Source: Crambe crambe (taxonomy: Eukaryota > Porifera > Demospongiae > Poecilosclerida > Crambeidae). Taken from it: 64,000 nucleotides of DNA. The notes below the pieces were generated by a model. It ran no database searches and was not told the origin of the DNA. It worked only from the letters and a program-made list of their open reading frames with translations. The position numbers were made by a program, and so were the translations under genes. Shown in pieces: positions 57,535-64,000 of this stretch; positions within the stretch are counted from its first letter, which is position 1, and each line of letters starts with the position of its first letter. The stretch is taken from positions 3,968,001-4,032,000 of the forward strand of contig OZ004589.1 of NCBI GenBank assembly GCA_963924555.1, read 5' to 3'.

Positions 57535-59826
57535 AAAGATAGATCATGAAGTGCAGATGATTTGTACTAACATAGAGGACCAAGCATACCTGAAAGTAAC
57601 AGTCATGGGTCCTTAATCAACCCCTCTTCTAGAAAACAATGCTCCTCAACTAGGAATAGAGATATAAATCCTAAAGTGCAGATATAGTTTGTACTAGCAT
57701 AGAGGATACTGGTGACCATTGGAACAGAACACACCTTATCTTTTTTGGAGAGTAACGGCCATAGGTCCTTAAACAACTCTTCTACTAGAAACAATGTTTG
57801 TCAACTAGGAATAGAGATAGAGATCATCAAGTGCAGATATAGTTTGTACTAGCATAGAGGGTACTGGTGACCATTTGAACAGAACGTACCTTATCCTTTT
57901 GGATAGTAACAGCCATGGGTCCTTAATCAACTCCTCTTCTAGAAAACAACGTTCCTCAACTAGGAATAGAGATATAGATTATCAAATGCAGATATAGTTT
58001 GTACTAACATAAAGGATACTGGTGACTATTGGAACAGAATGCACCTTATCTTTTCAAAGAGTAACGGCCATGGGTCCTTAATCAACTCCTTTTCTAGAAG
58101 ACAACTAGGAATAGAGATATAGATCATCAAGTGCAGATATAGTTTGTACTAGCATAAGGGTACTGGTGACCATTAGAATAGAACGCACCTTATCTTTTTG
58201 GAGAGTAAGGGTCATGGGTCCTTAAACAACTCCTTTTCTAGAAGACAATGTTCCTCAACTAGGAATAGAGATATAGATCATCAAGTGCAGATATAGTTTG
58301 TACTAACATAAAGGATACTGGTATAGAACGCACCTTATCTTTTCAAAGAGTAACGGCCATGGGTCCTTAATCAACTCCTTTTCTAGAAGACAATGTTCCT
58401 CAACTAGGAATAGAGATATAGATCATCAAATGCAGATATAGTTTGTACTAGCATAGAGGGTACTGGTGACCATTGGAACAGAACACACGTTATCTTTTTG
58501 GAGAGTAACAGCAATGGGTCCTTAATCAACTTCCCTTCTAGAAAACAATGCTCCTCAACTAGGAATAGAGATATAGATCATCATAGTTTGTATTTTCATA
58601 GAGGGTACTGGTGACCATTAGAACAGAACGCACCTTATCTTTTTGGAGAGTAACAGCAATGGGTCCTTAATCAACTTCTCTTCTAGAAAACAATGCTCCT
58701 CAACTACGAATAGAGATATAGATTATCAAGTGCAGATATAGTTTGTACTAACATAGAGGGTACTGGTGACCATTGGAACAGAACACACGTTATCTTTTTG
58801 GAGAGTAACAGCAATGGGTCCTTAATCAACTTCCCTTCTAGAAAACAATGCTCCTCAACTAGGAATAGAGATATAGATCATCATAGTTTGTATTTTCATA
58901 GAGGGTACTGGTGACCATTAGAACAGAACGCACCTTATCTTTTTGGAGAGTAACAGCAATGGGTCCTTAATCAACTTCTCTTCTAGAAAACAATGCTCCT
59001 CAACTACGAATAGAGATATAGATTATCAAGTGCAGATATAGTTTGTACTAACATAGAGGATACTGGTGACCATTGGAACAGAACGCACCTTATCTTTTTG
59101 GAGAGTAACAGCAATGGGTCCTTAATCAACTTCCCTTCTAGAAAACAATGCTCCTCAACTAGGAATAGAGATATAGATCATCAAGTGCAGATATAGTTTG
59201 TACTAGCATAGAGGGTACTGGTGACCATTGGAACAGAACGCACCTTATCTTTTTGGAGAGTAACAGCAATGGGTCCTTAATCAACTTCCCTTCTAGAAAA
59301 CAATGCTCCTCAACTAGGAATAGAGATATAGATCATCAAGTGCAGATATAGTTTGTACTAGCATAGAGGGTACTGGTGACCATTGGAACAGAACGCACCT
59401 TATCTTTTTGGAGAGTAACGGCCATAGGTCCTTAAACAACTCTTCTACTAGAAAACAATGTTTGTCAACTAGGAATAGAGATAGAGATCATCAAGTGCAG
59501 ATATAGTTTGTGCTAGCATAGAGGGTACTGGTGACCATTTGAACAGAACGTACCTTATCTTTTTGGATAGTAATGGCCATGGGTCCTTAATCAACTCCTC
59601 TTCTAGAAAACAACGTTCCTCAACTAGGAATAGAGATATAGATCATCAAGTGCAGATATAGTTTGTACTAGCATAGAGGGTACTGGTGACTATTTGAACA
59701 GAACGTACCTTATCTTTTGGATAGTAACGGCCATGGGTCCTTAATCAACTCCTCTTCTAGAAAACAACGTTCCTCAACTAGGAATAGAGATATAGGTCAT
59801 CAAGTGCAGATATAGTTTGTACTAAG
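57535..59826 (-). repeat. Satellite A, inverted arm, about 15 copies with higher-order repeat
   Basis: The same 155-bp unit as at 54822-56010 but reverse complemented. Unit marks (GGGTCC or AGGTCC) occur at about 57607, 57763, 57917, 58072, 58216, 58361, 58516, 58661, 58816, 58961, 59116, 59271, 59426, 59581 and 59735. Positions 58441-58740 and 58741-59040 match except for one base seen by eye, a 300-bp dimer made of a 155- and a 145-bp unit. Confidence 0.95.
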
Positions 59827-59839
59827 AGGAATCAACACC

Positions 59840-60110
59840 CTCCCAACTCAGGGGGGCATTTAATGGGAATCACCCCCCCCAGGCCACAAATATTCATCAA
59901 GAAACACCCCCCCCTGGGGGGGGGGGATTTTCCTGATGAATCTTTGTGGACTGGGGGGAGGGGAGGTTGATCTGCCAGGAATGCCCCACTTCCAGTCCAC
60001 AAGCATTCATCAACGAATCACTTTTCCCCCCGCTCCACCCAGTCCACAGGCATTAATCAGAAATGACCCCCATTCCACTGGCATTCATCAGTTCACCAAG
60101 TTTCATATCT
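59840..60110 (+). repeat. Degenerate tandem repeat with C/G runs
   Basis: About five degenerate units alternate a CAG(T/G)CCACA word, CATTCATCA and a CACCCCCCCC-like run, partly in inverted form around 59900-59935 (CACCCCCCCC facing GGGGGGGGGGG). Non-coding. Confidence 0.65.
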
Positions 60111-60600
60111 GGATGCTGGGTGTCCCTATTACTATCATAGCAACTCTGTCTACTAATTTTTACCAAAGATGTCAATGGCTGGATGGTCAGCTGGATCCCG
60201 TGGTTGCTCTCTTTCCATGATCTCCGTTCCATCATGCAAGCTTATTTCTTCACTTCTTGAAGTAGTATCTCTATGAATTATATACTTGCTTCTCCTTACA
60301 CACAGTAAGCTTCAGAGGAGGCAGCTTAAACCTGCTATAATGACTAGCCATCCTGTGCTACCTCACCCCTCACCACCAGGTCAGGTCACCACACAGCCTA
60401 CGGTTTTTGCTGAGATGGCAATCTTTAGGCTTGCTAGCTGCATGCTATCTATGGGTTAAACTTTGGGAACCTTGCCCCGTTTTGACGGGGAAAGGTTCCC
60501 GTACGTACGGGGAAAAGGTTCCTGAAACGGGTGACTTAGAGAGTAGCGCACTCTGATAAAGAAACAGTATATCATTTTTTTCTTATGTTAGTGAATGAAT
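60111..60600. other. Non-coding stretch with short inverted words
   Basis: Contains GGGAACCTT...AAGGTTCCC near 60466-60500 and a repeated GGGGAAAGGTTCC word. No gene. Confidence 0.4.
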
Positions 60601-60609
60601 TTTTGGTTT

Positions 60610-60765
60610 TTGAACATTCTCCTCTCTTCTTTGTAGATGTAATAATTCACTGTAGCCTTCTGAGAACCTGTAGAATAAGGGTAGAAGAGAAAGAAGAGTT
60701 TTTAGTTTATACAGTGTTATGACCTTTGACCCCCATCCCTATTTAACTTAGCGCACTCTCTGAGC
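60610..60765 (+). repeat. Dispersed repeat, copy 1
   Basis: Shares GTAGAATAAGGGTAGAAGAG then AAAGAAGAGTT and the flanking ACATTCT.C.CTCTTCT with 62960-63080. Confidence 0.7.
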
Positions 60766-61885
60766 TGATTAGGGGCGCATTATTGATGGGTGTGGTTTGT
60801 GGGTGGGCAACTTCCGCTAGCTATTTTATAAATATACTGTTTTGCCAATGATGCGCAATCGGCGCTCCGGCGATAATGACTAAGTGTATGTGTGCTACGT
60901 GCTGCTGCAAAAGTGAAACTAGTGAGTTGAAATTTTACTTGGTAGTTTATAGCTAAATATAACTATATAGCACAAGTGTGTAGCAGTTAGCAGTAGTACC
61001 TCAGAAAAGTCCGTCATCTTAAGTTAATCCTAATAATAAGTTGGGTATTGTTCATACACTTTGTTGATCCATTAGTAATAGTATTGATGCCTATGAAATA
61101 GTGTTACTACAACCATAATCTGTGTAGCAATGAAAAATGTATTTTTCTTGGAATTAAGGTATATGAAATCTGATATGCAATAGCAGGTCTTCTGTGTACA
61201 CTGTTTATTATAACATGTGGGTGCAGCTATTGATCTTATCACTACCTAATTGACCTACAAATTCATAGGTAGCTAATGTGAAGTAGCACTATGTTAGCTA
61301 TTGACAATACCCAGATTCATTAGAGGTAATTTGAAGTATGTGTCACTCTAATTTTCATCCAATATGCAATGCTGTTCACAGTTCCTAATGTACTGTGCGT
61401 GTTTCAACCACACAGTTATTGTTAGTTATTCACTGCTGCTCATGCCAACAGACTCATATTATCAATGTGGGTTGTTAGGTTTGATTGCTTTGGGAGGATG
61501 CAATGTGACTGCACCTTAGTAATAATACAAGTACTGGTAGTCTTTATGGAACATGAATGGCTGATCCATTAGACTGTTCTTTCTTCCCCTGATCCATTAA
61601 ACTGCTCTTTCTTCTCCTATCTAAAGCTAGTCATTAGCAACCATATAGTGTACATGATCAAGACTAATGTTGGATTCCTTGCATTCCAAATTAATGTGAC
61701 ATAATCAGATATGACATTCCTCCAGCTCTAAAATTTTAGCTCCCTTTCCTCTGCATAGTGAAGACACTATATTTTTCAATCAAACCCAGACACCATCCAA
61801 TGAAGGATCTGATAACAACTTATTCCAGAATCCTGCTGAATCAATGAATATCATTGCATAATGTGTAATGACTAGGAGCACGATA
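60766..61885. other. Non-coding stretch
   Basis: No ORF above 60 codons, no repeat boundary recognised. A short direct repeat (CTGATCCATTA.ACTG.TCTTTCTTC) is present at about 61561-61615. Confidence 0.45.
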
Positions 61886-61889
61886 ATTT

Positions 61890-62015
61890 AAAAAAAAACC
61901 CTCGTATGAATACATTTACATCACTGCCTATAGCTTATAGGCAGTTGAAAATGTAGGGATTGTTTTCATACAAGGCTGCAGTACATTATACAGCCCATCT
62001 AGATTTTAGAGAAAT
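61890..62015. mobile_element. Foldback MITE, second copy of the 48.7-kb hairpin family
   Basis: Contains TTTTCATACAAGGCTGCAGT and CATTATACAGCCCATCTAGA, matching the right arm at about 48737-48798. The left arm is shortened (CCTCGTATGAATACATTTAC), so one side is deleted. Confidence 0.75.
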
Positions 62016-62959
62016 TTTTTGCACTCACTTATTTCCTTCGTAAAATGTACATTAGATCAGAATAAACTACTTCTATTTCTAGCTCTCTGTAGCCTCATAT
62101 GCTTCTACATGGCTCCATCCTCATCTACACATGCACTAGCTTCAAAAAGATGGAGAAAGACTCGCTAGTGTTCTATTGCTAGCGCTGATTTGCAAAGATC
62201 AGTCTCTATGTACTGCTCTAAGAGATGGCCATAACAGAATTATGATAACCAATGCTAATCTTATTGCCGAGCAGGAAGTGAGGCAAATAATCATATCATA
62301 AAGTCATTCCAGTTTGTATATCTGTACGTCTGTAGCATGCATTATTCATGAGTTAGTGTATTCATGGTTGCATAGTAATATTCATGAGATGCAAGTTTGA
62401 ACTATGAGTGAGGATCAATAAGCGGGAAGAAACTAGTAGGATCGATGTGAGAAGAGAGTCAGGAACAAGGTCTAGCCATTAGCTACCATTAAATGTAGAC
62501 AAAAGAGACTTGTTGCTGATAGGGAGCATGCCAGATGTCCATTTGTTGCTCCACTGTCAATCTCAATCAGCTGCTCTCAGTCTCAAACTGAACCACTAGT
62601 AGTAGTCTCACACCTGCAAAAAATAGTTCTCGTTAGGGCATCCATGTTCCGTCCTAGTCTGTTCTGCCCTGGTAGGGTGACCAAACGTGGCACACAAACT
62701 TCCTGGTGGTGTATGAAACTAGCTAGAACTAAGTCAGCTAGCAACCATTCAGCAATTCTTTTTTAGAACACCTATTATTATCTTATGACATCATTGACAA
62801 TTCAATTAGTATCTATCTCATAAGAAGGCAGGAATTAAGTTATAACAGTCTCCAAAACAGTGGTACAATACTTGATACATTTCTCCATGGCTTGCACATT
62901 TCTGCAAGGCCCTTCTCTGCGTGCTTACAAAACAATGTAATTTACTTCGAATGAATTTA

Positions 62960-63085
62960 AACATTCTTCCCTCTTCTGTATTGTAGCCCTGTAGAGTAAG
63001 GGTAGAAGAGAAGGAAGAGTTATCAGTTTTATAATGTCAACCTTGACCTGCCATTCCTACATAGAGAGTGCTAATGCACTATCTG
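62960..63085 (+). repeat. Dispersed repeat, copy 2
   Basis: Counterpart of 60610-60765 with the shared core GTAGAGTAAGGGTAGAAGAG. Confidence 0.7.
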
Positions 63086-63770
63086 ATGTGTATAATGTGC
63101 GGTCTAGGTTGTGTTATGTTTTAAGTCTTGGCAACCACATTACCGTGTACAGTTACAAAGAAGGAAGTCATTATTGGCCAGTTTATTCATAGAATAAGCT
63201 AAAATGTGTCCCACTTCATAACCATGAAGGACCCATACATGTAGCTATATGCCTCAATGTTTGGGTGGGAGACCCTTTTTTTTTATAAATATATAGCAAA
63301 CTCCTGGAAATCAAATGTTTTTTTTTTGGACAACAAGCCTTGATTGAGGGCACCAAATGGGACAGATCATATGCTACATTGTATAGCATAATTCTGGCTA
63401 GCAGCACAGCTCATAGGCTCCTTGTAGGGAAGAAGAGCTTGCTGAACTGTATTAGAGAACTATCTTAATAAACAACATGAACATTATTTCCAGTCATGCC
63501 CATGCAAGGGGTGGAATTTTGAACTAGAGTCAGTTCTTGCTCCCTGGCCTGGCTCCAACTAAAGTCTAGAGAAGAGAAGAACGTACTGAAGGTAACAGAG
63601 TTAGTTTATATTTCCAAGCACGTAAGCTGGAATGCCTACCTCAGTTTTAGTCTTCAATTTTCCACATAACTCTCTGCTGGTGGATTCTCTGTGCGTGAAG
63701 CTTTCACGGCTGACTAGCTAGTTTTAGCACTAGAGGTCAGATCTAAGTCACTATGCTGATTTTTAAGCTT
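63086..63770. other. Non-coding stretch
   Basis: No gene recognised; one minus-strand frame of 63 codons (63216-63407) has no known motif and overlaps T-runs. Confidence 0.4.
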
Positions 63771-63775
63771 GCAAG

Positions 63776-63836
63776 GCTTTTAGTCTGTCATATCCTAACG
63801 CTTAGGCTTTTAGTCTGTCATATCCTAACGGTTAGC
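63776..63836 (+). repeat. Tandem direct repeat, two units of about 28 bp
   Basis: GGCTTTTAGTCTGTCATATC then CTAACG occurs twice in succession. Confidence 0.95.
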
Positions 63837-63969
63837 CCTTAGCTGTGCAGCATCTCGAATCGCTTGAATGGCTTCTATCCATACGTGATCAGGTTTTTGT
63901 GGTTAAATATAATAACATTGTGCGGTTAGTTAATTGGCCAGCACCGGCTAGAACTGATCTTGTATGCTG

Positions 63970-64000
63970 GAGTCACCAGACCCTTTCGGTTACGCCAGAC
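63970..64000. mobile_element. Possible terminal repeat cut by the window edge
   Basis: GTCACCAGACCCTTTCGG then TTACGCCAGAC resembles the GTCACCAGACCCTCTCC part of the right TIR of the RecQ-bearing element. Only the edge is visible. Confidence 0.3.

Noticed and set aside
54822-59826. Possible CRISPR-like array
   Set aside because: The repeats are directly adjacent 155-bp and 90-bp satellite units without unique spacers, in a eukaryotic context.
1-64000. tRNA and rRNA genes
   Set aside because: No convincing cloverleaf with A and B boxes and no rRNA-like sequence was noticed by eye; a tRNAscan-SE or Infernal run would be needed to be sure.

Overview
This is a eukaryotic, almost certainly metazoan, window. 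Genes are split into many short exons with canonical GT-AG introns, often only tens to hundreds of bases long, and coding DNA is a small share of an AT-rich sequence full of DNA transposons, foldback elements, retroelements and satellites. The gene content (PTBP, ULK3 with two MIT domains, CMTR1 with a G-patch) is animal. The dense TA-flanked miniature elements, DIRS retroelements and intron style fit a sponge or another non-bilaterian; that placement is inference, because no marker gene fixes it.

Host genes. A polypyrimidine-tract-binding protein gene (minus, 10787 to 5980, with RRM1 and RRM2; the 3' part is not found) stands head to head with a decayed HD-domain phosphohydrolase (plus, 11608 to about 12530). 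A complete ULK3-like kinase gene follows (minus, 26339 to about 12988). It faces a short, unrecognised plus-strand exon (26503-26706) across a likely bidirectional promoter. A complete 23-exon cap methyltransferase gene, CMTR1 (minus, 47422 to 27688), encodes a predicted 777 residues. For each of these the splice phases were checked exon by exon.

Mobile DNA. Introns hold much of it. A DIRS-type tyrosine-recombinase retroelement (about 16950-21729) sits in ULK3 intron 2. It seems to carry its own spliceosomal introns, one of them filled by a G/C-skewed minisatellite. A 2.24-kb element with 76-bp terminal inverted repeats and an 11-bp target duplication sits in ULK3 intron 1 and contains an intron-bearing RecQ helicase gene, now decayed. 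A second DIRS remnant lies in a PTBP intron and a decayed Helitron in a CMTR1 intron. Several TA-flanked elements are scattered throughout. To the left are fragments of a DUF3504/Crypton-like recombinase and of a Cys-rich transposon-like gene family.

Right third (48-64 kb). No intact host gene was found. It holds a decayed Mutator-like DDE transposase (minus, 52796 to 50846) and the 3' end of a Ty3/Gypsy polyprotein (minus, 54820 to 53635). Next comes an unusual satellite block: a 155-bp satellite in forward orientation (54822-56010), a 90-bp satellite (56340-57330), then the 155-bp satellite inverted (57535-59826) with an internal 300-bp higher-order repeat. Dispersed repeats fill the rest.
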